A DNA stretch of 64,000 nt from Natronolimnohabitans sp. A-GB9 (GCF_030848565.1 NZ_JAVDDV010000008.1:104871-168870), one strand, 5' to 3'; positions 24,991 to 33,662 are shown, counted from the first letter of the stretch. The notes: generated by a model from the letters alone, not told the origin. Numbers and translations: made by a program.

Positions 24991-26895
24991 ATGACACGTG
25001 AGTCCGCCGGGGAACCCGGCGCAGATGACGGGGATTCCGTCGTCTACGATCTCGCTGCTGAGTGTACCGCAGAGGATCTCGAGGAGGACCGTCCATATCT
25101 CGCCGAAATCAACGGTATCGTCGACTACGGTGTTTTCGTCGATCTCTCCGACTCCGTCTCCGGACTCGTACACGAGTCGGTTCTCGACGGTACCTACGCC
25201 GTCGGCGACGAGCTCGTCGTCGAACTCGAGACCGTCCGCGACAACGGCGACATGGCGTTCGAGCCGGTCGACATCGAGGAGTATACGCTTCAGAACGTCG
25301 GCCACGACTACGCGCTGACCGGGACGAACCGCCTCGAGTCGAACGTCGGTGACCAGATCCATCTGGAAGGCGAAGTCGTCCAGGTCAAACAGACCGCCGG
25401 TCCGACGATCTTCCACGTCGCCGACGAGTACGGCGTCGTCCCGTGTGCCGCCTTCGAGGAGGCCGGCGTCCGCGCCTATCCGAAAGTCGAGATCGGCGAC
25501 GTCGTCCGTATCACGGGAACGCCCGAATACCGCGAGGACTCGGTCCAGATCGAGGTCGACGGGCTCTCGAAACTCGAGGGCGACGACGCAGAGGAAACCC
25601 GCCAGCGGCTCGAGGAGTCCCTCGAGACCCGCGCCCAGCCCCACGACGTCGAACCGCTGATCGACTGGCCGGCCTTCGAGAAGCTCCGGCCGAACCTGGA
25701 GCGTGTCGCGAAACTGCTTCGCCGAACCGTCCTCGAGGGCCGTCCCATTCGAGTTCGCCACCACGCCGACGGCGACGGCATGTGTGCTGCGGTTCCGGTC
25801 CAGATCGCTCTCGAGCGTTTCATCGCCGACGTCCACGAGGACGAGGACGCGCCCCGACACCTCATCAAGCGCCTGCCCGCGAAAGCGCCCTTCTACGAGA
25901 TGGAAGACGCGACGCGGGACCTGAACTTCGCCCTCGAGGACCGGGAGAAACACGGCCAGCAGCTCCCGCTCTTGCTCATGCTTGACAACGGTTCGACGGC
26001 CGAGGACGTCCCGGCCTACGAGACGCTGGCTCGCTACGACATCCCGATCGCAGTCGTCGACCACCACCATCCCGACCCCGAGGCCGTCGAAGACTTACTC
26101 GACGCCCACGTCAATCCCTACCTCCACGACGAGGACTACCGGATCACGACGGGGATGCTCTGTGTCGAGCTCGCGCGGATGATCTATCCCGACCTCACGG
26201 AAGAGCTGCGCCACGTCCCCGCCGTCGCCGGCCTCTCCGACCGGTCGAAGGCCGACGCGATGGACGACTACCTCGAGCTGGCCGCCGAGGAGGGCTACGA
26301 CGAGGAACGGCTCCAGGATCTGAGTGAGGCGCTGGATTATGCGGCCTTCTGGCTGCGCTACAACTCCGGCGATCAGCTGATCCAGGACCTGCTCCACGTC
26401 GCCAACGGCGACGAAGGGCGCCACCGTGAACTCGTCTCCTTTTTCGCCGACCGCGCCCGCGACGAGGTCGACGAACAGCTCGAGGCGGCGATGTCCCACT
26501 TAGAACACGAGGACTTAGACAACGGGGCCCACCTCTACCGGATCGACGTCGAGAACTACGCGCACCGATTTACCTACCCGGCACCGGGTAAGACGACCGG
26601 CGAGATCCACGACCGCAAGATCGAGGAGACCGGCGATCCGGTGATCACGGTCGGCTACGGGCCGGACTTCGCCGTGTTGCGCTCCGACGGCGTCCGGCTC
26701 GACATCCCGAACATGGTCTCGGAACTCGAAGAAGAGATCCCGGGCGGCGGCGTCTCGGGTGGGGGCCACCTCGTCGTCGGCTCGATCAAGTTCGTCAAGG
26801 GCAAACGCGAAGACGTCATCGACGCCCTAGTCGAGAAGATGGAGGACGCCGAGATCGACGAGGCGCTCTCGAGTGCGGCGCCGATCGACGACTGA
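24991..26895 (+). CDS. RecJ-like DHH phosphoesterase with S1/OB domains
   Basis: A 634-residue protein. Residues 33-95 form an S1-like RNA-binding domain (YLAEINGIVDYGVFVDLSDS). Residues 118-195 form an OB fold (GDQIHLEGEVVQVKQTAGPT). A DHH exonuclease core follows: RHHADGDGMCAA (257-266, the DAD-like motif), LMLDNGSTAED (332), VVDHHHPDP (357-360), and a DHHA1-like end with GGGVSGGGHLVVGSIKF. In archaea such RecJ-like proteins act on ssDNA or RNA and may associate with GINS/CMG, or act in repair. Asp and His ligands for Mn appear mostly intact. Start ATG 24991; the upstream extension to 24949 crosses the promoter. Confidence 0.88.
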   Translation: MTRESAGEPGADDGDSVVYDLAAECTAEDLEEDRPYLAEINGIVDYGVFVDLSDSVSGLVHESVLDGTYAVGDELVVELETVRDNGDMAFEPVDIEEYTLQNVGHDYALTGTNRLESNVGDQIHLEGEVVQVKQTAGPTIFHVADEYGVVPCAAFEEAGVRAYPKVEIGDVVRITGTPEYREDSVQIEVDGLSKLEGDDAEETRQRLEESLETRAQPHDVEPLIDWPAFEKLRPNLERVAKLLRRTVLEGRPIRVRHHADGDGMCAAVPVQIALERFIADVHEDEDAPRHLIKRLPAKAPFYEMEDATRDLNFALEDREKHGQQLPLLLMLDNGSTAEDVPAYETLARYDIPIAVVDHHHPDPEAVEDLLDAHVNPYLHDEDYRITTGMLCVELARMIYPDLTEELRHVPAVAGLSDRSKADAMDDYLELAAEEGYDEERLQDLSEALDYAAFWLRYNSGDQLIQDLLHVANGDEGRHRELVSFFADRARDEVDEQLEAAMSHLEHEDLDNGAHLYRIDVENYAHRFTYPAPGKTTGEIHDRKIEETGDPVITVGYGPDFAVLRSDGVRLDIPNMVSELEEEIPGGGVSGGGHLVVGSIKFVKGKREDVIDALVEKMEDAEIDEALSSAAPIDD

Positions 26896-27028
26896 TACGA
26901 GAGGATACGCTCGAGTCCCTCTCGGCGGAGGATGGCGAGAAGGTTTACCGTCGTCGGTGTCGTATTCGGGTATCGATGAACGTCTCGCAGCGACGCAGAC
27001 GTCGGTCGGTCGACGGTGACGGCGACCG

Positions 27029-27496
27029 ATGATCGACCGAAGCCAATCCGCCGAATCGACGGACGTGTTGTTGATCGATCCGTCGCCCGAGACCGCGCGT
27101 CTGATACGAGCGGGCGTCGCGGATCGTCATCCGACGACGGTCTTTCACACCGTCGCCGACGGTGCCGACGCGCTCGATTTCCTCCATCGAGACGGCGAGT
27201 ACACCGACGCGCCCAGACCGGCGCTTGTAGTGTTGCGACTCGAACTCCCGGAGCCTGGACCGGACGGACTGGACGTCCTCGAGGCGATCGACCGGACGCC
27301 GGGGCTACCGAGCGTGCCCGTCGTCGTTACCGTCGCGTCGCCGACCGAAGAGGTGATCCAGGAAGCCTATCAACGCGGCGCAAACGCCGTCGTCCCGATT
27401 CCTGACGAGCCCGACGCGCTCGCCGAGACGATGGATCGCGTGGCTCGGTTCTGGATCGCGACCGCGCGACTGCCAAACCGGGACGATCGACTCTAG
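27029..27496 (+). CDS. Degenerate stand-alone receiver-domain protein
   Basis: A 155-residue CheY-fold protein. The first strand keeps the acidic pocket partner (VLLIDPSPETARLIRAG). At the phospho-acceptor strand, where LLDLxLP is expected, it reads ALVVLRLELPEPG, so Asp is replaced by Arg or Leu. At the last strand, where KP is expected, it reads VVPIPDEPDAL, so Lys is lost. The Thr/Ser switch region is VVVTVASPTEE. It probably cannot be phosphorylated in the usual way and may act as a constitutive interaction module. The related receiver at 28054 is canonical. Start ATG 27029. Confidence 0.75.
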   Translation: MIDRSQSAESTDVLLIDPSPETARLIRAGVADRHPTTVFHTVADGADALDFLHRDGEYTDAPRPALVVLRLELPEPGPDGLDVLEAIDRTPGLPSVPVVVTVASPTEEVIQEAYQRGANAVVPIPDEPDALAETMDRVARFWIATARLPNRDDRL

Positions 27497-27551
27497 TAAC
27501 CGTCGACTGCTGGATCGAACGGACCCACACGACAGGGGTCGACCAAGCAGC

Positions 27552-27635
27552 TCATACGATCTCCTGTCGTTACTGCCCGCCGCTCGCCGACCCCGTGTGG
27601 CGGTCGGCGGGAACTCGGTACAGCAGTCCGTATCA
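27552..27635 (+). repeat. Hairpin repeat, family A, copy at 27552
   Basis: TCATACGATCTCCTGTCG ... GGTACAGCAGTCCGTATCA with inner arms CCGCCGCTCGCC / GGCGGTCGGCGG. It lies between the degenerate receiver gene and the minus-strand gene ending at 27650. Confidence 0.8.
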
Positions 27636-27649
27636 GGCGTGGAACGACA

Positions 27650-27973
27650 CTAGAACTGGTAGCGCCGCTCGTCGTCCATCGTCGGATACTGGTCGGCGCC
27701 GGTCATCTCCTCGAAAGTCATCCCGGTGAGGTACTCATCGTACGTGACGTCGTAGGCGGACCGCAACTGGAAGTCGAGTTTTCCCGTATCGATCGTCGAC
27801 TGAAACAGCATGTGAATCGCCCGCCGGACGAGTTCGTCGGTCTCTTCGGGCTCGAGGGCGGTCTCGAGCAAGGCGAGTTCGTTTCGGGTCTCTCGATCGA
27901 GCGAGACGGTGAGTTCCTCGTCTAGTGACCCGTACACGTCCGTGACGTCCTCGTTGAGATCGTCGAGGCTCAT
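27650..27973 (-). CDS. Uncharacterised haloarchaeal acidic protein
   Basis: A 107-residue, mainly helical acidic protein starting MSLDDLNEDVTDVYGSLDEE and ending MDDERRYQF. LTVSLDRETRNELALLETAL resembles the strand-helix of a ribbon-helix-helix, followed by LVRRAIHMLFQSTI. A DNA-binding role is possible but unproven. The longer upstream frame is rejected because it has Arg/Pro-rich composition. It is followed upstream on the same strand by a receiver gene (28054-28458) with an 80-base gap. No family name recalled with certainty. Confidence 0.55.
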   Translation of the reverse strand: MSLDDLNEDVTDVYGSLDEELTVSLDRETRNELALLETALEPEETDELVRRAIHMLFQSTIDTGKLDFQLRSAYDVTYDEYLTGMTFEEMTGADQYPTMDDERRYQF

Positions 27974-28053
27974 ACGCGAGAGGACTCGAGCCGAGGGGAT
28001 AGGGCTTTCGTGGTCCGCTCGAACGCTGCGTGGGAGAGAACGGCCGGTCGGAA

Positions 28054-28458
28054 TCAGTCCTGGAGCGAACTGACGAGTTCCTCGAAGGTATCCGACTCGA
28101 GCGGTTTCTCGACGCAGGCGTCGACCTCGTCTTCGATATCGGTTAGGCTGCAATCGACGCCGTATAGAGATCCCGAAAGGGCGATGACGGGTACGTCAGT
28201 CAGATCGTCGTCGATCTCCGTGAGTACCGCTTTGCCATCCATTCGAGGGAGGTGTAAGTCGAGGAGGATCGCGTCGGGTCGCGGGGCATCGCAGTAGTCA
28301 CCGGACTGGTGGACGAAGTCGATCGCGTCGGGACCAGTGGAGACGACGTGAAGCGTCGGATCGAACGCCCCCTCTTTCAGCATCTCCTCTATCAACCGAA
28401 CGTCGCCCGGATTATCCTCCACTAAAAGTATTTCGTCAAAGTGATTTGGAGGAGCCAT
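28054..28458 (-). CDS. Stand-alone response regulator receiver
   Basis: A 134-residue CheY-like protein of the Rcp1 type common in haloarchaea. Acidic pair in ILLVEDNPGDVRLIEEML; phospho-acceptor Asp in AILLDLHLPRMDGKAV; Ser/Thr switch in VIALSGSLYG; conserved Lys in ACVEKPLESDTF. No output domain is present, so it would relay phosphate or interact with a partner kinase (no kinase in this window). ATG at 28456-28458. It sits upstream of the 107-residue acidic protein on the same strand. Confidence 0.85.
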   Translation of the reverse strand: MAPPNHFDEILLVEDNPGDVRLIEEMLKEGAFDPTLHVVSTGPDAIDFVHQSGDYCDAPRPDAILLDLHLPRMDGKAVLTEIDDDLTDVPVIALSGSLYGVDCSLTDIEDEVDACVEKPLESDTFEELVSSLQD

Positions 28459-28628
28459 TGTATCCAGTATCGAGTTTTATTCGTTTAAGGATTTTGTTTG
28501 TCCGGATACTAAATCACCGAACGGTGAATTTTGGGGAGAGATAGGGCCATCGACTGTTCTCCGGGACACGTAACGGCCTCCGATCGGGAACCGCCACCAG
28601 TAAGACGGGGCAGTCGCTAGGGCGACCG

Positions 28629-29588
28629 ATGAGCGAGAGCGACGGTGACGCCGATACCGACGCCGACGGAACGGACGCGTGGCACCTCCCCGACGACCTC
28701 GAGGCCGTCCGGACGGCGCTGATCGAGTGGTACGAAAACGACCACCGCGACTTCCCGTGGCGTCGCACCGACGACCCCTACGAGATCCTCGTCAGCGAGG
28801 TGATGAGCCAGCAGACTCAGTTAGATCGCGTCGTCGAGGCATGGGAGGCGTTTCTCGAGCGCTGGCCGACGACGGCGGCGCTGGCCGACGCCGATCGCGC
28901 GGACGTAGTGGGGTTCTGGACGGATCACAGCCTCGGCTACAACAATCGGGCGAAGTACCTCCACGAGGCCGCCGGGCAGGTCGAGACGGAGTACGACGGG
29001 GAGTTCCCGACGACACCCGACGAACTCCAGGAGCTGATGGGCGTCGGTCCCTACACCGCAAACGCCGTGGCGAGTTTCGCGTTCAACAACGGCGATGCGG
29101 TCGTCGACACGAACGTCAAACGGGTCACCTACCGCGCGTTCTCGATCCCCGACGACGACGCTGCCTTCGAAGCAGCTGCGAACGATCTCATGCCCGCAGG
29201 TCGCTCTCGTGTCTGGAACAACGCGATCATGGAACTGGGTGGCGTCGCCTGCACGCAGACGCCCCGCTGTGACGAGATCGGCTGTCCCTGGCGCGAGTGG
29301 TGTGACGCCTACGCCAGCGGCGACTTTACCGCGCCGGACGTTCCGACCCAACCCTCCTTCGAGGGGAGCCGCCGCCAGTTTCGTGGCCGCGTGATCGGCA
29401 CTCTTCGAGAGTACGACGAACTCGAGTTAGACACCCTCGGTCACCGCATCAGGGTCGATTACACACCCGACGGCGAGTACGGCCGGGAGTGGCTCGAGGG
29501 ACTCCTGGGCGACCTCGAGGACGACGGCCTGGTTACTCTCGAGGACGCCGACGCGGACGGCGATCTCGTCGCGCGGCTGCAGCGCTGA
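28629..29588 (+). CDS. mutY: A/G-specific adenine DNA glycosylase
   Basis: A 319-residue base-excision repair enzyme that removes adenine opposite 8-oxoguanine. Catalytic Glu region SEVMSQQTQLDRVV; helix-hairpin-helix LQELMGVGPYTANAVASFAF; the conserved VVDTNVKRV Asp. Four cysteines of the [4Fe-4S] loop occur in GVACTQTPRCDEIGCPWREW plus the following Cys, with spacing 5-4-5 rather than the bacterial 6-2-5. The bacterial C-terminal MutT-like domain is absent or reduced. Start ATG 28629 follows a typical GCGACCG context. The next gene starts 70 bases downstream on the same strand. Confidence 0.92.
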   Translation: MSESDGDADTDADGTDAWHLPDDLEAVRTALIEWYENDHRDFPWRRTDDPYEILVSEVMSQQTQLDRVVEAWEAFLERWPTTAALADADRADVVGFWTDHSLGYNNRAKYLHEAAGQVETEYDGEFPTTPDELQELMGVGPYTANAVASFAFNNGDAVVDTNVKRVTYRAFSIPDDDAAFEAAANDLMPAGRSRVWNNAIMELGGVACTQTPRCDEIGCPWREWCDAYASGDFTAPDVPTQPSFEGSRRQFRGRVIGTLREYDELELDTLGHRIRVDYTPDGEYGREWLEGLLGDLEDDGLVTLEDADADGDLVARLQR

Positions 29589-29657
29589 CCGAATCGGTAT
29601 CGCCGAAACTGCAGCGCGTGGGCCGCTTATTTCCCGCCTGGCGTCGTCAAGACGGAC

Positions 29658-30254
29658 ATGGCTGATGCCGATACCGTTCGCGTCGTCGCCGTCTGTGGAA
29701 GCCTTCGTGACGCGAGTACGACACACATCGCCCTCGAGCGTGCCCTCGAGGCAGCGGATCGTGCCGGCGCCGAGACCGAACTGCTCGATCTGCGGACGTT
29801 CGAGTTACCGATCTTCGACGCCGACCGCGACCGCGAGAACGCGGGCGATGCCGAGGAGCTTGCGGCTCGCTTGCGGGCCGCCGACTCGATCCTCCTCGGC
29901 TCGCCGATGTACCACGGCTCTTACTCCTCGCCGCTGAAGACCGCCCTCGATTACTGTGGCTTCGACGAGTTCCAGGACAAGACCGTCGGCTTGCTGGCGG
30001 TCTCGGGTGGTGCCTTTCCGGTGACCGCACTCGAGCACATGCGCTCGGTCTGCCGGGCGCTGAACGCGTGGGTGATCCCCCACGAGGCCGCGATCGCCAA
30101 CTCCCACTCGGCGTTTGCCGAGGGCGAGTTCGTCGACGACGACCTCGAGAAGCGAATCGCGACGCTGGGCCGGCGAGCGGTTCAGTACGCGACGATCGAG
30201 CCGGATCCGGACTCCTTCGAGAGCGACCAGAACGTCGGCGCCGAAGGGAAGTAA
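29658..30254 (+). CDS. NADPH-dependent FMN reductase family protein
   Basis: A 198-residue flavodoxin-fold protein. The FMN phosphate loop is VCGSLRDASTTHIALERAL, the second loop is LGSPMYHGSYSSPLKTALDY, and GGAFPVTALEHMRSVCRALN is the typical late segment of the NADPH-dependent FMN or azo reductase family. Reduces flavin or quinone-like substrates with NAD(P)H; physiological substrate unknown. ATG at 29658. Length is normal (180-200). It follows mutY on the same strand; a functional link is not evident. Confidence 0.88.
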   Translation: MADADTVRVVAVCGSLRDASTTHIALERALEAADRAGAETELLDLRTFELPIFDADRDRENAGDAEELAARLRAADSILLGSPMYHGSYSSPLKTALDYCGFDEFQDKTVGLLAVSGGAFPVTALEHMRSVCRALNAWVIPHEAAIANSHSAFAEGEFVDDDLEKRIATLGRRAVQYATIEPDPDSFESDQNVGAEGK

Positions 30255-30286
30255 CGCGACGAGACTCCGATGCTGTAGCGTCCCGC

Positions 30287-30931
30287 TCAGGGCTCGAGCA
30301 GCCGTTCGAACCGTCGCTGGTGGGCGAGGAAGGCGAACAGCCCGAAGACGATGACGCCGACCTGTACCGCGTCGATCCGGAGGACGAGTGTCGTCACCTC
30401 GAGCGACAGCGGCGGCGTAGCGATCGCCCAGTCAGTAAACCAGGCCGAAGCCAACAGCGTCGACGCGCCGACGGCCAACAACAGTCCCGGAACGAGGGGT
30501 GTCCGCGTCGTCAGGTACGTCGATCGGAAACAGAAGACCCGCCGCTCGAGGACGAGCTGTGCGGTGAGTGCAGCGGTCAGCAAGACGGCCGCGACGACGA
30601 CGCCGACGAGACCGCCGATCGACTCTGCGACCAACAACCAGACGAGCCAGCTCCCGGTCAAGAGGAGTGCGGCGCCGAGTCGGCGGGGCTGGAGGAGATC
30701 GCCCATCTCGTCGACAGTCGCGCCGAAGACGCCAGCCCGAAGCAGGGAGCCACAGAACAGGATTCCGAGCCCGGCCAGTGCCGTCGACGCCGTTCGGGAG
30801 CCGACGACGAGATGAAACCAGAGGCCGACGGCGATGGCCTCGACGGCGGCAGTCGAGAGCGCCGCGGTCACCCCGACGACACGTCGTCGGGTCGTGCGAC
30901 CGAGCACGCCGGGCTGGCGAATGACGCTCAT
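30287..30931 (-). CDS. Uncharacterised multi-spanning membrane protein
   Basis: A 214-residue protein with about six hydrophobic helices (AALSTAAVEAIAVGLWFHLV; ALAGLGILFCGSLLRAGV; LGAALLLTGSWLVWLLVAES; VVVAAVLLTAALTAQLVL; GLLLAVGASTLLASAWF; VGVIVFGLFAFLAHQR). No transporter or enzyme signature is seen. The positive-inside rule suggests a cytoplasmic C-terminus (HQRRFERLLEP). Start ATG 30931. Converges on the FMN reductase gene, 32 bases apart. Confidence 0.65.
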   Translation of the reverse strand: MSVIRQPGVLGRTTRRRVVGVTAALSTAAVEAIAVGLWFHLVVGSRTASTALAGLGILFCGSLLRAGVFGATVDEMGDLLQPRRLGAALLLTGSWLVWLLVAESIGGLVGVVVAAVLLTAALTAQLVLERRVFCFRSTYLTTRTPLVPGLLLAVGASTLLASAWFTDWAIATPPLSLEVTTLVLRIDAVQVGVIVFGLFAFLAHQRRFERLLEP

Positions 30932-31298
30932 ACCGCCAGTTCGCTCTTGGGGGGCTTCGTTATGGGAGACATTAAATCACATAGTAGGGAGACGGTAACG
31001 GTTCGTCAGCCGATGTCGAATATATACGGCCGAAACCTCCCGTTTCTTCGATGCGTCGCCGACGTGCTTCGATACCGACGACGACCTCGTCGTAGCACCG
31101 AGCATCCATCCGTTCTACAATCGTCTATCGACGCTTGAGACGAGGAACGGGGCCGTATACGGACGAAGTTCCGGTCCGGTATACGTCGGTTACGGTATCG
31201 ATTACGGGCCGGTATCCGACGCGTAACTGTTGGCATTCCGATTCGATCGGTGGAAACGTTGGACAGAGTTATTTACGGCGATGTGGTCGGAAGTGATT
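30932..31298. other. Intergenic stretch with repeated CCGGTATACG-like motifs
   Basis: No gene is supported. Four similar motifs occur at 31153 (CCGTATACGG), 31176 (CCGGTATACG), 31193 (CGGTATCG) and 31209 (CCGGTATCCG), with spacings of 16-23 bases, upstream of the gene at 31299. They may be operator copies. Confidence 0.4.
31269..31276 (+). promoter_or_regulatory. TATA-like box for the gene at 31299
   Basis: TTATTTAC is centred 27 bases before ATG 31299 and supports that start over the upstream GTG/ATG candidates. Confidence 0.55.
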
Positions 31299-31859
31299 AT
31301 GCCCGAAACCGAACAACAGGAGGAGACACTGTCCGAAGTCGTCGTGAAGGAGGCCGTCAGTCTGGGGATGGAATCGCCGCTTCGAGACACGATTCTCGAG
31401 GCCGTCGAGGAAGCCGAAGGAGCACCGTCGGGTGGATCGAAGCTACCGCTTGCCGGTGCACTCTTCGGGATCGGCGCCGCGCTTGGCTTTCTGGCAGGGC
31501 GACAGTCGACGGAACTCGAGGAGGCGTCGCTCGAGGACGTCGACGAGCCCGAGATCATCGAGGACGTCATGGAAGGACGAGGCGGAGACGAGACGGAGTC
31601 GACGACCGACGTGGTAACCGAGACGGAGACCGATATCGAAGACGAGGGTGGCTCGAGCCGACTGCCGAAGCTGTTGTTGGCCGTGGGTGCCGTCGCCGCG
31701 ATCGCCATCGCTCGCCGCCGTCTCTCCGGAGACGAGGAAGAGGAGTGGGAACCGATCGAGGAGTTCGAGCCCGCCACGACCGACGAGTTCGAGGAACCCG
31801 GCGACGACGAGCTGGAGGCTGGGACCGGAGACGGCGACGAGACCCACGACGAGGAGTAA
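31299..31859 (+). CDS. Acidic two-span membrane protein, uncharacterised
   Basis: A 186-residue acidic protein starting MPETEQQEETLSEVVVKEAV. An amphipathic N-terminal helix (1-40) precedes two hydrophobic segments, LPLAGALFGIGAALGFLAG (about 50-68) and LPKLLLAVGAVAAIAIARR (about 122-140). A Glu/Asp/Thr-rich loop separates them and an acidic C-terminal tail follows. No family known to me. Start chosen by TATA spacing. Located upstream of the DNA methyltransferase gene on the same strand, 140 bases apart. Confidence 0.65.
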   Translation: MPETEQQEETLSEVVVKEAVSLGMESPLRDTILEAVEEAEGAPSGGSKLPLAGALFGIGAALGFLAGRQSTELEEASLEDVDEPEIIEDVMEGRGGDETESTTDVVTETETDIEDEGGSSRLPKLLLAVGAVAAIAIARRRLSGDEEEEWEPIEEFEPATTDEFEEPGDDELEAGTGDGDETHDEE

Positions 31860-31999
31860 CGCGGCGCTGCTGTGGCGATCTCGAGGCGTTGCTTTCGAAA
31901 CCGAACCGCTTGGACGACGACTCGTCTGCGATCCGTTCTCCGTTCGTCTCGTCTCCGACGAAGAAGCTAAGGGGTCGACGCCGACACGTCAAGGCAATA

Positions 32000-33079
32000 A
32001 TGGAGACGACCCACCGCGTCTTCGTCGGCGACTCCCGGGAGCTCTCGGGAGTCGACGACGCGTCCGTCGAACTCGTCGTGACATCCCCGCCGTATCCCAT
32101 GATCGAAATGTGGGACGACCTTTTCACTCGACTCGATCCCGCGATCGGGGATGCACTCGAGGCCGGCGACGGTCGCGCGGCGTTCGAAGCGATGCACGCC
32201 CAGCTGGATCGCGTCTGGGACGAACTCGAGCGGGTGCTGGTCGACGGCGGCATCGCCTGTATCAATATCGGCGACGCGACCCGATCGGTCGACGACAGCT
32301 TCCGAGTGTACGCCAACCACGCTCGCATCCTCGAGGCCTTCGAGTCGCGGGGCTTCGATCCCCTGCCCGATATCCTCTGGCGCAAACCGGCCAACAGCGC
32401 CGCGAAGTTCATGGGTAGCGGGATGATCCCGCCGAACGCCTACGTCACCTTAGAGCACGAGTACGTACTGGTCTTCCGAAAGGGCGGCGAGAGCCGCTCG
32501 TTCGAGCCGGGCGCCGATCGGCGCTACGAGGCCGCCTACTTCTGGGAGGAGCGCAACCGCTGGTTCTCGGACGTCTGGACCGACGTCCAGGGCGAACTGC
32601 AGGCCCTCGAGGGTGCCGATCTCCGCGATCGGTCGGCTGCCTACCCACTCGAGATTCCCTACCGGTTGATCTGTATGTATTCCGCGTACGGCGACACCGT
32701 CCTCGACCCCTTCTGGGGAACTGGAACGACGACGCTCGCGGCGATGTGTGCCGGTCGAAACTCCGTCGGGTCGGAGCTCGAGAGTTCGTTTCTGGAGATG
32801 TTCGACGACCGCGTCGCCGACGTGCCGGCGCTGTCGCGGTCGGTCGGCCGGACACGGCTCGAGCGCCACCGCGAGTTCGTCACGCGCCGCCGCGAGGAGG
32901 GCAACGACTTCGACTACCGGGCGACCCACTACGAGACTCCGGTCGTGACGAAGATGGAACGAGACATCCGACTGCGCGAGGTCACGAACGTCGACGCGTT
33001 CGGTGTCGACGCCACCGACGCGACCGAGGACACTGAGTGTGGCTACCGCGCCGATCACACGCCGCTGTCACTCGAGTGA
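32000..33079 (+). CDS. Orphan DNA methyltransferase, beta-type amino-methylase
   Basis: A 359-residue SAM-dependent DNA methyltransferase. Catalytic motif IV is near the N-terminus (LVVTSPPYPMIEMWDD, TSPPY type as in N4-cytosine methylases) and the SAM-binding motif I near the C-terminus (TVLDPFWGTGTTTLAAM), giving the beta permuted order. The target-recognition region between is specific (KPANSAAKFMGSGMIPPNAY). No restriction endonuclease is adjacent, so it is an orphan. Haloarchaea commonly carry an orphan CTAG methylase (Zim) of similar size; identity with it is an inference. ATG 32000. The TGA stop begins a family A repeat. Confidence 0.85.
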   Translation: METTHRVFVGDSRELSGVDDASVELVVTSPPYPMIEMWDDLFTRLDPAIGDALEAGDGRAAFEAMHAQLDRVWDELERVLVDGGIACINIGDATRSVDDSFRVYANHARILEAFESRGFDPLPDILWRKPANSAAKFMGSGMIPPNAYVTLEHEYVLVFRKGGESRSFEPGADRRYEAAYFWEERNRWFSDVWTDVQGELQALEGADLRDRSAAYPLEIPYRLICMYSAYGDTVLDPFWGTGTTTLAAMCAGRNSVGSELESSFLEMFDDRVADVPALSRSVGRTRLERHREFVTRRREEGNDFDYRATHYETPVVTKMERDIRLREVTNVDAFGVDATDATEDTECGYRADHTPLSLE

Positions 33080-33159
33080 TACGGTCGCCTGTCGTCACTG
33101 ACTGCCGATCGCCACACGGGATCGCGATCGGCGGGAGATTGGGACAGCAGTCCGTATGG
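33077..33159 (+). repeat. Hairpin repeat, family A, at the methyltransferase stop codon
   Basis: TGATACGGTCGCCTGTCG (TGA being the stop codon) ... GATTGGGACAGCAGTCCGTATGG. Inner arms GCCGATCGCC / GCGATCGGCG. Confidence 0.8.
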
Positions 33160-33194
33160 GCCCACAGCGGCCGACGTCGGTTTCAGTCTCGGGA

Positions 33195-33200
33195 TTTATA
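33195..33200 (+). promoter_or_regulatory. TATA box for the cupin gene
   Basis: GATTTATA with TTTATA 25-30 bases before ATG 33225, a strong leaderless promoter match. Confidence 0.65.
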
Positions 33201-33224
33201 GGTCGACGCGTCCAACCGTCGGCC

Positions 33225-33554
33225 ATGTCTCTCGACGAATACAGCGACGCGATCGCCGACCTCGAGCCGACCGAGGGCGAGGTCGAAACAGCGGAACTGG
33301 TCGTCTCCGACGACGTCCTCGTCAAGGCCTTCGCGCTCGGCCCGGACGCCGAACTCGAGCCCCACGACCACCCCGGGAGCACGAACGTCTTTCACGTTCT
33401 CGAGGGAACCGTCACTGTCGTCCGAGACGAAGACAGCGAAACGATCGACGCACCCGGCGTTGTCCACCACGAGCCGGGTGCCGTCCACGGAGCGCGAAAC
33501 GAGACCGACGAGACGGTCGTGTTCACGGCGAGTCTCTGCCCGCTTCCCTCATAG
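33225..33554 (+). CDS. Small cupin-fold protein
   Basis: A 109-residue single-domain cupin. Motif 1 is LEPHDHPGSTNVFHVLEGTV (His-x-His, Glu), and motif 2 is VVHHEPGAVHGARNET (His), so a metal site with two to four ligands is likely. Cupins of this size are often dioxygenase-like or sugar/metal sensors; no substrate can be inferred. ATG 33225 with a TATA box at 33195. Monocistronic in appearance; the next gene starts 180 bases downstream with its own direct repeats. Confidence 0.8.
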   Translation: MSLDEYSDAIADLEPTEGEVETAELVVSDDVLVKAFALGPDAELEPHDHPGSTNVFHVLEGTVTVVRDEDSETIDAPGVVHHEPGAVHGARNETDETVVFTASLCPLPS

Positions 33555-33618
33555 CGGGCAGGAACCGGGTCGTCGACTCCGCACGTTTGTAGACTAACGC
33601 GCTCGATAGCTCGGTATG

Positions 33619-33662
33619 GCTATATAGATAACCCCTTCTCAGCGAGTCGCTATACAGATAAC
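33619..33662 (+). promoter_or_regulatory. Two 14-bp direct repeats, 30 bp apart
   Basis: GCTATATAGATAAC at 33619 and GCTATACAGATAAC at 33649 differ at one base and lie about one hundred bases before the HalOD1 gene at 33736, with CTTTATGG just after the second. They may bind a regulator of that gene. Confidence 0.45.
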
